This document shows, piece by piece, positions 27,269 to 35,659 of a stretch of 40,963 bases of DNA (positions are counted from its first letter, which is position 1; each line of letters starts with the position of its first letter). The stretch covers positions 1 through 40,963 of the forward strand of contig JASJAU010000014.1 of NCBI GenBank assembly GCA_030066855.1, given 5' to 3'. The stretch comes from Paracoccaceae bacterium (lineage in GTDB: Bacteria; Pseudomonadota; Alphaproteobacteria; Rhodobacterales; Rhodobacteraceae). Under the pieces are notes generated by a model that was not told the origin of the DNA, did not search any database, and saw only the letters and a program-made list of their open reading frames with translations. The translations under genes and the position numbers were made by a program.

Positions 27269-29083
27269 TCACTCCACCGTCACCGATTTCGCAAGGTTCC
27301 TTGGCTGATCCACATCCGTGCCCTTGGCCACCGCCGTGTGGTAGGCCAGAAGTTGCGCCGGCACAGCGTAGAGGATCGGCGCCAGCAGGTCCGGCACTTC
27401 GGGCATCTCGATCACTGCCATGGTCCCTTCGGCCGCCGTCTCGGCACCCCTCCGATCTGTCAGCAAAACGATCCGGCCCCCTCGCGCCAGAACCTCCTGC
27501 ATGTTCGAGACGGTCTTGTCGAAGAGCGCGTCTGTCGGTGCCATGACGATCACCGGAACAGTCCGGTCGATCAGCGCGATGGGCCCGTGCTTCAGCTCGC
27601 CAGAGGCGTAGCCTTCTGCATGTATATAGCTGATTTCCTTGAGCTTTAAGGCGCCCTCCAGCGCCAGCGGATACATCGGTCCGCGCCCAAGGAACAGGAT
27701 GTCCGACGCTTCGGCCAGTTTCCCGGCGGTCCGATTGATTGCGTCCGAGCGGGTCAGCGCCTGTGCCATCAGCCCCGGCAGGGTCTTCAGCGCCGTGACA
27801 TGCCCCGCCAGATCGTCTTCGCTGATCTTCCGCCGGTCGGCGCCTGCCTTCAGCGCCAGGCACAGAAGAACGAACAACTGGCAGGTGAAGGCTTTGGTCG
27901 AGGCCACGCCGATCTCGGCGCCCGCGAGGATCGGCAGCGCGACATCGCTCTCCCGCGCGATCGAGCTCTCGGCGACGTTGACCACCGAGAGGATCTGCGC
28001 CTGACCCGCCGCATGCCGCAAGGCGGCCAGCGTGTCCGCCGTCTCGCCCGACTGGCTGACGAAGACCGCCAGCGTGTTCGGTCCGATGGGCGGCGCGCGA
28101 TAGCGGAATTCCGAGGCGATATCGACCTCGACCGGAATGCCGGACAGCCGCTCGATCCAGTATTTCGCTGTCATGCAGGCGAGATAGGCCGTGCCGCAGG
28201 CCACCATGAGCACCCGGTCGACATTGTCGAAATGGGGCGTCTGATCTGGAAAGGCGAGGGCGTCGTTCGGCACGTAGTGGCGGATTGCTTCGGCCAGCAC
28301 GGTCGGCTGCTCTGCGATCTCTTTCGCCATGAAATGCTTGTACCCGCCTTTGTCGATCCGGGTCGTGTCGATCTGGATTGTTCGAATCTCGCGATTCGCC
28401 CGGCGCCCTTCAGCATCCCAGATCTCGACGCTGTCGCGAGTGAGCGCGGCTCGGTCGCCTTCCTCGAGATAAGTGATCCGGTCGGTCAGCGGCGCGAGCG
28501 CGATGGCGTCCGAGCCGAGGAAGGTCTCGCCCTCGCCATGCCCGATCGCCAGCGGCGAGCCCTTTCGGGCGGCGACGATCAGATCGTTCTCGCCCTCGAA
28601 CAGGAAGGCGAGCGCGAAGGCGCCGTCGAGCCGCGCTATCGTCTGCTCCGCCGCGTCGCGCGGGGAGAGGCCCTGATCGAGGTACGACTGCGCCAGAAGC
28701 GAGATCGTCTCGGTGTCCGTCTCGGTCTGAGGGGCATAGCCCTTGGCCTCCAGATCGGTCCGCAACGATCTGAAATTCTCTATGATTCCGTTGTGCACCA
28801 CCGCGACCGGTCCGGATTGATGCGGATGCGCGTTCCGAACCGAGGGCTCGCCATGGGTGGCCCAGCGGGTGTGTCCGATCCCGGACTTTCCCGAAAGCGG
28901 TTCGTGGACCAGCAAGTCGGAGAGGTTGACCAACTTCCCGACCGCCCGCCGCCGATCCAGCCGTCCATCCGAGACGGTCGCGATCCCCGCGCTGTCATAG
29001 CCCCTGTATTCGAGCCGCTTCAGCGCCTCGACCAGAACTGGCGCCGCCTCGTGGTCGCCCAGAATGCCTACGATGCCGCACAT
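27269..29083 (-). CDS. glmS: Glutamine-fructose-6-phosphate aminotransferase (isomerizing)
   Basis: 604 residues making glucosamine-6-phosphate. The N-terminal glutaminase starts MCGIVGILGDHEAAPVL, with Cys2 as nucleophile and HTRWATHGEPS following. The two SIS domains carry ACGTAYLACMTAKYWIE, SQSGETADTLAALRHA, SSIARESD and KEISYIHAEGYASGELKHGP. The end AKSVTVE is the usual glmS C-terminus. It lies 4 bases after glmU on the same strand, forming a UDP-GlcNAc operon. There is no room for a glmS ribozyme leader, since glmU precedes directly. The convergent ligase stops one base away. Confidence 0.98.
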   Translation of the reverse strand: MCGIVGILGDHEAAPVLVEALKRLEYRGYDSAGIATVSDGRLDRRRAVGKLVNLSDLLVHEPLSGKSGIGHTRWATHGEPSVRNAHPHQSGPVAVVHNGIIENFRSLRTDLEAKGYAPQTETDTETISLLAQSYLDQGLSPRDAAEQTIARLDGAFALAFLFEGENDLIVAARKGSPLAIGHGEGETFLGSDAIALAPLTDRITYLEEGDRAALTRDSVEIWDAEGRRANREIRTIQIDTTRIDKGGYKHFMAKEIAEQPTVLAEAIRHYVPNDALAFPDQTPHFDNVDRVLMVACGTAYLACMTAKYWIERLSGIPVEVDIASEFRYRAPPIGPNTLAVFVSQSGETADTLAALRHAAGQAQILSVVNVAESSIARESDVALPILAGAEIGVASTKAFTCQLFVLLCLALKAGADRRKISEDDLAGHVTALKTLPGLMAQALTRSDAINRTAGKLAEASDILFLGRGPMYPLALEGALKLKEISYIHAEGYASGELKHGPIALIDRTVPVIVMAPTDALFDKTVSNMQEVLARGGRIVLLTDRRGAETAAEGTMAVIEMPEVPDLLAPILYAVPAQLLAYHTAVAKGTDVDQPRNLAKSVTVE

Positions 29084-29087
29084 GCGC

Positions 29088-30440
29088 TTATCCTTTCCCG
29101 TTCGCCGCCTTGGCGGCGCGCAGCTTCTCGAAAAACCGGGTCGCGAAAGTCAGCTTGTTGTCCTGTCGGGTCCGCCCGACGGCCAGGGCGCCGTCGGGCA
29201 CGTCCTTGGTGACGACCGTGCCCGACGCCGTCATCGCCCCTGCGCCCACGCGCACCGGCGCCACAAGCATCGTGTCCGACCCGATGAAGGCCTCCTCGCC
29301 GATCTCAGTACGGTGCTTGAACACGCCGTCATAATTGCAGGTGATCGTTCCCGCGCCGATATTCGCCCGGGGCCCGACGTCGGCGTCCCCGATGTAGGAC
29401 AGGTGGTTCGCCTTCGCGCCCTCGCCGAGAGTCGCGTTCTTCATCTCGACGAAGTTGCCGACCTTGGCGCCGTTCGAGACCTCCGCGCCGGTCCTGAGCC
29501 GCGCGAAAGGTCCGACAATCGCGCCCGACCCGATGTGGCAGCCTTCGAGATGACAGAAAGCGCGGATGAGGGCCCCGGTCTCGACAGTGACCCCTGGCCC
29601 GAACACGACATTCGGCTCAATCACCGCGTCGCGCCCGATGAGCGTGTCGAAGGACAGATGAACGGTCTCCGGCGCGACCAGCGTCACGCCATCGTTCAGC
29701 AGCACGGCGCGGCGCCGCGCCTGGAAGATCGCTTCGGCCCGCGCCAGATCGCCGCGCGAGTTGACGCCCAGCGTTTCGGCTTCGTCGCAGAGAACCACCC
29801 GCGTCGTCAGACCACGGGCCCGGCCGATTTCGATGATGTCGGTGAGGTAATACTCCTCGGAGGCGTTGTTGTTGCCAACGGCCTCTACGAGGTCCATCAG
29901 GACCGAGACGTCCGCCATGACCACCCCGGAATTGCAAAGCTGGACCGCGCGCTCTTCTTCGGTGGCGTCCTTCCACTCCACAATCCTCAGGAGCGTGTCG
30001 CCTTCAGTGATGAACCGCCCGTAGCGGGCCGGGTCTTCCGCCTCGAACCCCAGTATCACGATGTCCGCGCCGGCCTGTCTCGCATCGGCCATATTGGCCA
30101 GCGTCTCGGGCCGGATGAACGGCGTGTCGCCATAAAGAACGAGCGCGTCGCCCTCGGCGCCGTCCAGCGCGGATGCGGCGGCGCCGACGGCGTGCGCGGT
30201 GCCGAGTTGCATCTCTTGTCGGGCGATCAGGATGGTGTCGTCCAGAGACCGCGCCGCGTCAGCGACCGCGTCCCCGCCATGCCCCACGACGATCACGCGC
30301 CGTCCGCTGCTCAACTCATCCGCCGAGGCGAGCGCATGGACGAACATCGGCGCGTCGCCGATCTCATGCAGCGCCTTCGCGCGGTCAGACTTCATGCGAG
30401 TCCCTTCGCCTGCCGCCAACAGGATCAGGTGGGTGGTCAT
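29088..30440 (-). CDS. glmU: Bifunctional GlmU: glucosamine-1-P acetyltransferase / GlcNAc-1-P uridyltransferase
   Basis: 450 residues, two domains. The N-terminal uridyltransferase begins LILLAAGEGTRMKS, with GTAHAVGAAA, YGDTPFI and NSRGDLARAE. The C-terminal left-handed beta-helix has hexapeptide repeats (VVFGPGVTVETGALI, then VKVGNFVEMKNATLG-type coils, SYIGDADVGPRANIGAGTIT and NYDG). The short C-terminus ending in AANGKG is normal for alphaproteobacteria. It is the first gene of a glmU-glmS pair, with AAAGGAAAGAG ahead of the ATG. It makes UDP-N-acetylglucosamine for peptidoglycan and lipopolysaccharide. Confidence 0.97.
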   Translation of the reverse strand: MTTHLILLAAGEGTRMKSDRAKALHEIGDAPMFVHALASADELSSGRRVIVVGHGGDAVADAARSLDDTILIARQEMQLGTAHAVGAAASALDGAEGDALVLYGDTPFIRPETLANMADARQAGADIVILGFEAEDPARYGRFITEGDTLLRIVEWKDATEEERAVQLCNSGVVMADVSVLMDLVEAVGNNNASEEYYLTDIIEIGRARGLTTRVVLCDEAETLGVNSRGDLARAEAIFQARRRAVLLNDGVTLVAPETVHLSFDTLIGRDAVIEPNVVFGPGVTVETGALIRAFCHLEGCHIGSGAIVGPFARLRTGAEVSNGAKVGNFVEMKNATLGEGAKANHLSYIGDADVGPRANIGAGTITCNYDGVFKHRTEIGEEAFIGSDTMLVAPVRVGAGAMTASGTVVTKDVPDGALAVGRTRQDNKLTFATRFFEKLRAAKAANGKG

Positions 30441-30467
30441 GCCTGCTCTTTCCTTTTTGTGCCCGCC

Positions 30468-30495
30468 GTTTTAGCCGGAAGGTCACGCCGCGCAA
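30468..30495 (-). promoter_or_regulatory. Possible glmU-glmS promoter
   Basis: Minus strand TTGCGC (30495-30490), 16-base spacer, TAAAAC (30473-30468), giving a start near 30461 and a leader of about 20 bases before the GlmU ATG. The divergent phosphatase gene starts at 30564. Confidence 0.4.
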
Positions 30496-30563
30496 GCCGC
30501 GCGGGCTTCACTTGATGTTGCCGGAGATTACATCGACGGCGGCGAATTGCCGACGGAAAGTCG

Positions 30564-31235
30564 ATGAAAACTGTCATTTTCGATCTGGATGGAACCCTCG
30601 CGGACACAAGCGGCGATCTGATCGCCGCCGCAAACGCTTGTTTCAAAGGGCTTGGCCTGGGGGCGCTGCTCGATCCCGAGGCCGACAAGCTGACGGCGTT
30701 TCACGGCGGACGGGCGATGCTTCGGCTGGGGTTCTCACGGGCCGGCAGTGGCTTTGGTGAGGACGCCGTGACGGCGGAATACCCCAAGCTTCTGAATTAC
30801 TACGAGGCGCATATCGATCGCCACACGCGGCTTTACCCCGGCGCCCGGTACGCGGTCGAGCGTATGAACGCTGCCGGCTATGCCACTGGGATCTGCACCA
30901 ATAAGCCAGAACGCCTGGCGGAGGAGTTACTGACCCGGCTCGGCGTCCGCGAGCTTTTCGGTTCGCTGGTCGGCGCCGAGACGCTCGGCGCGCCCAAGCC
31001 CGACCCGAAACCCTATCGCGCGTCGGTCGAGCGGGCGGGGGGCAGGGTTGAGACCTCTCTGATCATTGGCGACACCGAGACGGACGTAAAAACAGCGCGC
31101 GCGGCGGGCGTCCCGGTGATTTTGGTGACCTTCGGCCCTGAGGGCGAGGCGATCGCGCGGCTGAACCCCGAGGCGCTTCTGGCGCATTTCGACGCTCTTG
31201 ACGCTGTTGTCGCCGACCTCATCGGCCACCCCTGA
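30564..31235 (+). CDS. gph: Phosphoglycolate phosphatase-like HAD hydrolase
   Basis: 223 residues of the HAD superfamily, class IA. Motif I is FDLDGT with nucleophile Asp7 and acid Asp9. Motif II is ICTNKP, motif III the lysine in GAPKPDPKPY, motif IV GDTETDVKTARAAG. The helical cap lies between about residues 15 and 85. The likely job is removal of 2-phosphoglycolate, produced by DNA repair or oxygenase side reactions. In many Rhodobacterales it sits next to glmU, supporting the name, but HAD specificity cannot be proven by motifs. It is divergent from glmU. Confidence 0.87.
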   Translation: MKTVIFDLDGTLADTSGDLIAAANACFKGLGLGALLDPEADKLTAFHGGRAMLRLGFSRAGSGFGEDAVTAEYPKLLNYYEAHIDRHTRLYPGARYAVERMNAAGYATGICTNKPERLAEELLTRLGVRELFGSLVGAETLGAPKPDPKPYRASVERAGGRVETSLIIGDTETDVKTARAAGVPVILVTFGPEGEAIARLNPEALLAHFDALDAVVADLIGHP

Positions 31236-31275
31236 CCCTAATTCGCTTGACCGACCCGGATTCGCGACGTTAGTA

Positions 31276-31293
31276 ATTGAACAGTCGTTCAAT
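31276..31293 (+). promoter_or_regulatory. Palindromic operator ahead of the leucine-catabolic operon
   Basis: ATTGAAC (31276-31282), AGTC, GTTCAAT (31287-31293): a perfect 7-base inverted repeat 15 bases upstream of the ivd ATG. TTGACC (31247-31252) is a possible -35; AGTAAT (31272-31277, spacing 19) is a poor -10 overlapping the left arm. The TTGAAC-GTTCAA shape is common for TetR-type regulators of acyl-CoA metabolism. No regulator gene is next to the operon, so a repressor would be encoded elsewhere. Confidence 0.6.
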
Positions 31294-31308
31294 AAATTGG
31301 GAGGCCCC

Positions 31309-32472
31309 ATGTTCGGCGCGTCCATGCGGTTCGATCTGGGTGAGGACATTGAAGCGCTGCGCGAGGCGGTGCATCGCTGGGCGCAGGAGCGCGTCCGGCC
31401 GATCGCGTCCGAGATCGACCAGACAAACGACTTCCCGTCCCATCTCTGGCGCGAGATGGGAGATTTGGGGCTTTTGGGAGTCACTGTCGATGAAGAATAC
31501 GGTGGTGCGAACATGGGTTACCTCGCCCATTCCGTCGCGGTCGAGGAGATCGCCCGCGCCTCCGCCAGCGTCTCGCTGTCCTATGGCGCGCATTCGAATC
31601 TCTGCGTGAACCAGATCAACCTGAACGGCACAGCGGAGCAGAAGGCCAAATACCTGCCCAAGCTTATCTCGGGGGAGAATGTCGGCGCGCTGGCGATGTC
31701 CGAGGCGGGGTCCGGTTCGGACGTGGTGTCGATGAAGCTCCGCGCGGAGAAGCGGAACGACCACTACCGCCTGAACGGCACGAAGTACTGGATCACCAAC
31801 GGCCCGGACGCTGACACGCTGGTGGTCTACGCAAAGACCGACCCGGATGCCGAATCGAAGGGGATCACGGCGTTTCTGATTGAAAAAGAGATGGTTGGCT
31901 TCTCAACTTCACCTCATTTCGACAAGCTCGGGATGCGCGGCTCCAACACGGCCGAGCTGATCTTTGATGATGTAGAGGTGCCATTCGAGAACGTCCTCGG
32001 CGAGGAGGGGCGCGGCGTTGCCGTCCTGATGTCCGGCCTCGATTACGAGCGCGTGGTGCTGGCGGCCATCGGCCCAGGCATCATTGCCGCCTGCATGGAC
32101 GAGATCATGCCCTATATGGTCGAGCGAAAGCAATTCGGCCAGCCGATTGGGTCGTTCCAGCTCATGCAGGGCAAGATCGCGGACATGTACACCGCGATGA
32201 ACTCCGCTCGCGCTTATGTCTACGAGGTCGCCAAAGCCTGCGATCGGGGCGACGTTACCCGGCAGGACGCGGCGGCGTGTTGCCTCTACGCCTCCGAGGT
32301 CGCGATGACCCAGGCGCATCAGGCGGTTCAGGCCATGGGCGGCGCCGGGTTCATGAGCGACAGCCCTGTCAGCCGCCTCTTCCGGGACGCAAAGCTCATG
32401 GAGATCGGCGCAGGAACCTCCGAGATCCGCCGCATGCTCATTGGGCGGGAGCTTGTGGGGACGATGGGATGA
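31309..32472 (+). CDS. ivd: Isovaleryl-CoA dehydrogenase
   Basis: 387 residues; FAD-dependent oxidation of isovaleryl-CoA to 3-methylcrotonyl-CoA in leucine breakdown. Acyl-CoA dehydrogenase signatures are ALAMSEAGSGSDVVSMKLRA, KLGMRGSNTAELIFDDVEVP and the C-terminal QAMGGAGFMSDSPVSRLFRD. The putative catalytic base is Glu247 in GLDYERVVLAAIGPG, the internal glutamate position used by isovaleryl-CoA dehydrogenase rather than the more C-terminal one of other family members. GGGAGGCCCC precedes the ATG at 31309. Genes for the next three steps follow on the same strand. It is the first gene of the operon and overlaps the next by 4 bases. Confidence 0.95.
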   Translation: MFGASMRFDLGEDIEALREAVHRWAQERVRPIASEIDQTNDFPSHLWREMGDLGLLGVTVDEEYGGANMGYLAHSVAVEEIARASASVSLSYGAHSNLCVNQINLNGTAEQKAKYLPKLISGENVGALAMSEAGSGSDVVSMKLRAEKRNDHYRLNGTKYWITNGPDADTLVVYAKTDPDAESKGITAFLIEKEMVGFSTSPHFDKLGMRGSNTAELIFDDVEVPFENVLGEEGRGVAVLMSGLDYERVVLAAIGPGIIAACMDEIMPYMVERKQFGQPIGSFQLMQGKIADMYTAMNSARAYVYEVAKACDRGDVTRQDAAACCLYASEVAMTQAHQAVQAMGGAGFMSDSPVSRLFRDAKLMEIGAGTSEIRRMLIGRELVGTMG

Positions 32473-32759
32473 AGGTCCCAGGCCGCGTGATACTCGCCAC
32501 GGCGTCGCTTGCGGCAGTCGCGGGCGGGCTGGGCCTGATCGCGGGCCTTCGCGGCCTCCCGACCGAGACGGCGCTCATCAACGCCGCGTCCGACGACTAC
32601 ACGCGCTCCACGAGCCGGCCGCGGACCGACTGCGGCGGCATTCCGGGTAGGGCGGAGGTGTGGATTGAGGTCCGATGCGGTGACGGATCGGCCTTAAGGT
32701 CTTATCTCTTTGATCGGCGGGGCAATCGCCTTGTCGCCGGAGAGGAGCCGACAACATGA
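32469..32759 (+). CDS. Small exported or membrane-anchored protein of unknown function
   Basis: 96 residues starting MKVPGRVILATASLAAVAGG, one N-terminal hydrophobic helix (VILATASLAAVAGGLGLIAG) that could be a signal or an anchor. The rest contains two cysteines (TDCGGIPG and EVRCGDG) that could form a disulfide in the periplasm, and a C-terminal LRSYLFDRRGNRL stretch. No known domain is recognised. Both junctions are ATGA overlaps, with ivd before and the EcsC gene after, so it is translated with the operon. The two cysteines and export signal are the only functional hints. Confidence 0.7.
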   Translation: MKVPGRVILATASLAAVAGGLGLIAGLRGLPTETALINAASDDYTRSTSRPRTDCGGIPGRAEVWIEVRCGDGSALRSYLFDRRGNRLVAGEEPTT

Positions 32760-33550
32760 CGGATATCGTTCTAACACCTTATATCGAAAAGGTTTTGTCC
32801 GAGCAGGACGAGTACCGCGCCGCCGGTCCTTCTGCCTTTCCCCGTGCGATCCGCTCCATCGCCAAGCCGATGAGCCTTTTGACGAACCGCCTGATCCCAG
32901 GAGAGGTGATCGAAGCGGCGATCCGGGGCGCCGATTGGGCCGCCTCCGGGTCGATCCGCAAGGCGGCGATCAACCACGATTTCACGGATCTCACCGAATG
33001 CGACGAAGCGGCGGCCGAAGTGCGCCGCTGGGCGCTCGGCTACGCCGTCACCGGCGGCGGCGCTGCGGGCGCCTTTGGGGCCGTGGGCCTTGTCGTCGAC
33101 GTTCCGGCAACCATTGCGCTTGCGCTCAGGACGACGCGGTTGGTCGGGCTGTGTTACGGGTTCGGCGCCGATACTGAGGCCGAGCGCATCTATATCCTCA
33201 ACATCCTGCATCTGGCGGGCGCCAACAGCGCGGAAGAAAAACGAGAGGCCATCGAGCGGCTTGCGAGCGACAGGCGGGAGTTCGGAAAGGACGACTGGCA
33301 GAAGATCGTGCGGCTGACCGGGCAGACCACCGGTTCGGTCGCGATGACGCGCCGGGTCGCGGCGACGCTGGGCGTCAATCTGTCGGCCCGGAAGATCGCA
33401 CAGATCGCCCCGGTTGTGGGCGCTGCGGTCGGCGCGGGCGTGAACGCCGCCTTCCAGAATGACGTGGCGACGGCAGCGCGTTTCGCCTATCGCGCCCGCT
33501 GGCTCGAGCTGAACGAGGGCATCCTCGAGGGCAAGGTCTCGACCGGATGA
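32756..33550 (+). CDS. EcsC-family protein
   Basis: 264 residues resembling EcsC: IEAAIRGADWAASGSIRKAA, an alanine/glycine-rich hydrophobic segment GYAVTGGGAAGAFGAVGLVV, then DVPATIALALRTTRLVGLCYG and a second small-residue segment near the C-terminus (IAPVVGAAVGAGVNAAFQND). The glycine-rich helix pairs suggest membrane association. EcsC accompanies the EcsAB transporter in Bacillus but is mostly orphan in proteobacteria, with no known biochemical role. It overlaps its neighbours by 4 bases on both sides within the leucine operon, an unexpected position. Confidence 0.85.
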   Translation: MTDIVLTPYIEKVLSEQDEYRAAGPSAFPRAIRSIAKPMSLLTNRLIPGEVIEAAIRGADWAASGSIRKAAINHDFTDLTECDEAAAEVRRWALGYAVTGGGAAGAFGAVGLVVDVPATIALALRTTRLVGLCYGFGADTEAERIYILNILHLAGANSAEEKREAIERLASDRREFGKDDWQKIVRLTGQTTGSVAMTRRVAATLGVNLSARKIAQIAPVVGAAVGAGVNAAFQNDVATAARFAYRARWLELNEGILEGKVSTG

Positions 33551-34047
33551 TGCGTCTTCTCGCCCTCCTTTCGCTTGTCGCTTCGCCCGTCGGGGCCCAG
33601 GAGATCGCCTTCGCGCCTGACGCGACCGAGGCATGTCTTGCGGAAGCGTCAGACGTCTACGGCCAGGAAGCCTGCATCGGCGACTCCGCCCAGGCCTGTA
33701 TCGACACACCTGATGGCTACACCACCGTGGGCATGGGGTTCTGCCTCTCGGCCGAGGCCTCCTATTGGGACGAGCGATTGAACACGGCGTTTCGCGCGCT
33801 TCTGCGAAGCGAAAGCGAATTGATGGAAGAAATGGAGAAGATCGGCTCCTCCGTGCCGGATACAGCGAAGGCGTTGCGTGATATGCAGCGCACATGGATC
33901 GGCTTCAGGGACGCATCCTGCGCCTATGAGCACGCCACATGGGGCGGCGGGTCGGGCGGCGGGCCTGCGTATGCGGGTTGTCTGATGGACAAGACCGGAC
34001 GTCAGGCGCTGGTTCTGGAGCAGCGTCTTCGGGATCGCGCGAATTGA
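33547..34047 (+). CDS. LprI-like (DUF1311) secreted protein
   Basis: 166 residues with a signal peptide ([18 protein letters not shown], cleavage around GAQ). The mature part has the DUF1311 pattern: [20 protein letters not shown], then [20 protein letters not shown] and a terminal C-L-D-T-RQAL motif, with paired cysteines in [16 protein letters not shown]. This family includes mycobacterial LprI, reported as a lysozyme inhibitor; that activity should not be assumed here. The stop TGA at 34045-34047 overlaps the TTG start of mccB. With the previous two genes it forms an accessory trio between ivd and mccB. Confidence 0.85.
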   Translation: MMRLLALLSLVASPVGAQEIAFAPDATEACLAEASDVYGQEACIGDSAQACIDTPDGYTTVGMGFCLSAEASYWDERLNTAFRALLRSESELMEEMEKIGSSVPDTAKALRDMQRTWIGFRDASCAYEHATWGGGSGGGPAYAGCLMDKTGRQALVLEQRLRDRAN

Positions 34048-35648
34048 AGCTTTCCTCACGCATATCAACGTCATCGGCCGAGTTCCGCGAGAACGCCCGC
34101 GCAAATGCCGAACAGCTTGAAGCTGTCCGCCAGGCGGCCGCTTTGGCCGCTGCAGGTGGTGGCGAGAAATCCCGCGACCGCCATGTTGCTCGCGGCAAGA
34201 TGCTGCCGCGTGACCGCGTGGCGGCGCTCCTTGATCCGGGCGGGCCCTTCCTCGAGATCGGCGCGACAGCGGCGCACGGCATGTACGAAGGCGCGGCCCC
34301 CGGAGCGGGCGTCGTCGCGGGCATTGGCCGGGTCGAAGGCCACGACGTGATGGTCATCGCCAATGACGCGACGGTCAAAGGCGGCACCTATTACCCGATG
34401 ACGGTCAAGAAACACCTCCGCGCTCAGGAGATCGCGCGGGAATGCCAACTGCCCTGCGTATACCTCGTTGATTCCGGGGGCGCGAACCTGCCCAATCAGG
34501 ACGAGGTCTTCCCCGACCGCGATCACTTCGGCCGGATCTTCTACAATCAGGCCCAAATGAGCGCGGCCAGCATCCCGCAGATCGCCGTCGTCATGGGCTC
34601 CTGCACGGCGGGCGGCGCGTATGTGCCCGCGATGTCCGATGTCACGATTATCGTGAAGGAGCAGGGGACGATCTTTCTTGCCGGACCACCTCTGGTAAAG
34701 GCGGCGACCGGCGAGGTGGTGAGCGCCGAGGACTTGGGCGGGGGCGACGTTCACACGCGCCTCTCCGGGGTCGCCGATTATCTAGCCGAGGACGACGCCC
34801 ACGCGCTGGCGCTGGCCCGGCGCGCGGTCGGGAACCTCAACCGGACCAATCAGGTGACCGTGGACTGGGCGAGCTCGGAGCCGCCCGCATACAATCCCGA
34901 CGAGCTCTTGGGCGTTGTTCCCTCCGATCTCCGCCGCCAGTACGACATTCGCGAGGTCATCATGCGCCTCGTCGATGGCTCGCGCTTCGACGAATTCAAA
35001 GCGCGGTTTGGCGAGACGCTGGTAACTGGCTTCGCCCATATCGACGGCTGCCCCGTCGGTATCATTGCCAACAACGGCGTCCTCTTCGTAGAAAGCGCCG
35101 AGAAAGGCGCGCATTTCGTCGAGCTCTGCTCGCAACGCCGCATCCCATTGATCTTCCTGCAGAACATCACCGGTTTCATGGTTGGCAGGAAGTATGAAAA
35201 CGCCGGTATCGCGCGGGCGGGTGCCAAGATGGTTACCGCCGTTGCCACGACTTCGGTCCCGAAGATCACCATGATCGTCGGCGGCTCCTTCGGGGCCGGG
35301 AACTACGGTATGGCCGGCCGCGCCTACCAGCCTCGCTTTCTCTGGACCTGGCCCATGAGCCGGATCAGCGTGATGGGGGGCGCGCAAGCGGCGAACGTGC
35401 TCGCCACGGTAAAACGCGACGCGATCGAGCGCGCGGGCGATACATGGTCCGACGAGGAGGAGGCGGAATTCAAGCGCCCGACCATCGAGATGTTCGAGCG
35501 TCAGTCGCACCCTCTCTACGCTTCCGCGCGCCTTTGGGACGACGGCATCATCGACCCGCGAAAGGCGCGCGATGTCCTCTCGCTCAGCCTCTCCGCCGCG
35601 CTGAACGCGCCGATCGAAGAGACGCGCTTCGGCGTGTTCCGCATGTGA
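34044..35648 (+). CDS. mccB: Methylcrotonyl-CoA carboxylase carboxyltransferase (beta) subunit, TTG start
   Basis: 534 residues. Transfers the carboxyl group from biotin to 3-methylcrotonyl-CoA. Landmarks are [95 protein letters not shown] and [20 protein letters not shown]. Family members begin MKLxSRI; here no ATG exists in that place and the fitting codon is TTG at 34044, which overlaps the preceding stop as TTGA. The biotin-carrying subunit mccA follows. Propionyl-CoA carboxylase beta is excluded by the [11 protein letters not shown] and [10 protein letters not shown] stretches, typical of methylcrotonyl-CoA carboxylase. Confidence 0.94.
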   Translation: MKLSSRISTSSAEFRENARANAEQLEAVRQAAALAAAGGGEKSRDRHVARGKMLPRDRVAALLDPGGPFLEIGATAAHGMYEGAAPGAGVVAGIGRVEGHDVMVIANDATVKGGTYYPMTVKKHLRAQEIARECQLPCVYLVDSGGANLPNQDEVFPDRDHFGRIFYNQAQMSAASIPQIAVVMGSCTAGGAYVPAMSDVTIIVKEQGTIFLAGPPLVKAATGEVVSAEDLGGGDVHTRLSGVADYLAEDDAHALALARRAVGNLNRTNQVTVDWASSEPPAYNPDELLGVVPSDLRRQYDIREVIMRLVDGSRFDEFKARFGETLVTGFAHIDGCPVGIIANNGVLFVESAEKGAHFVELCSQRRIPLIFLQNITGFMVGRKYENAGIARAGAKMVTAVATTSVPKITMIVGGSFGAGNYGMAGRAYQPRFLWTWPMSRISVMGGAQAANVLATVKRDAIERAGDTWSDEEEAEFKRPTIEMFERQSHPLYASARLWDDGIIDPRKARDVLSLSLSAALNAPIEETRFGVFRM

Positions 35649-35659
35649 GCGCCGATCCG

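Noticed and set aside
29080-29090. A glmS ribozyme or leader upstream of glmS
   Set aside because: glmU ends four bases before glmS, leaving no leader, and the ribozyme is a Gram-positive feature.
27800-30515. Long plus-strand frames opposite glmS and glmU
   Set aside because: Antisense shadows of two clear enzymes; no ribosome-binding sites and unnatural composition.
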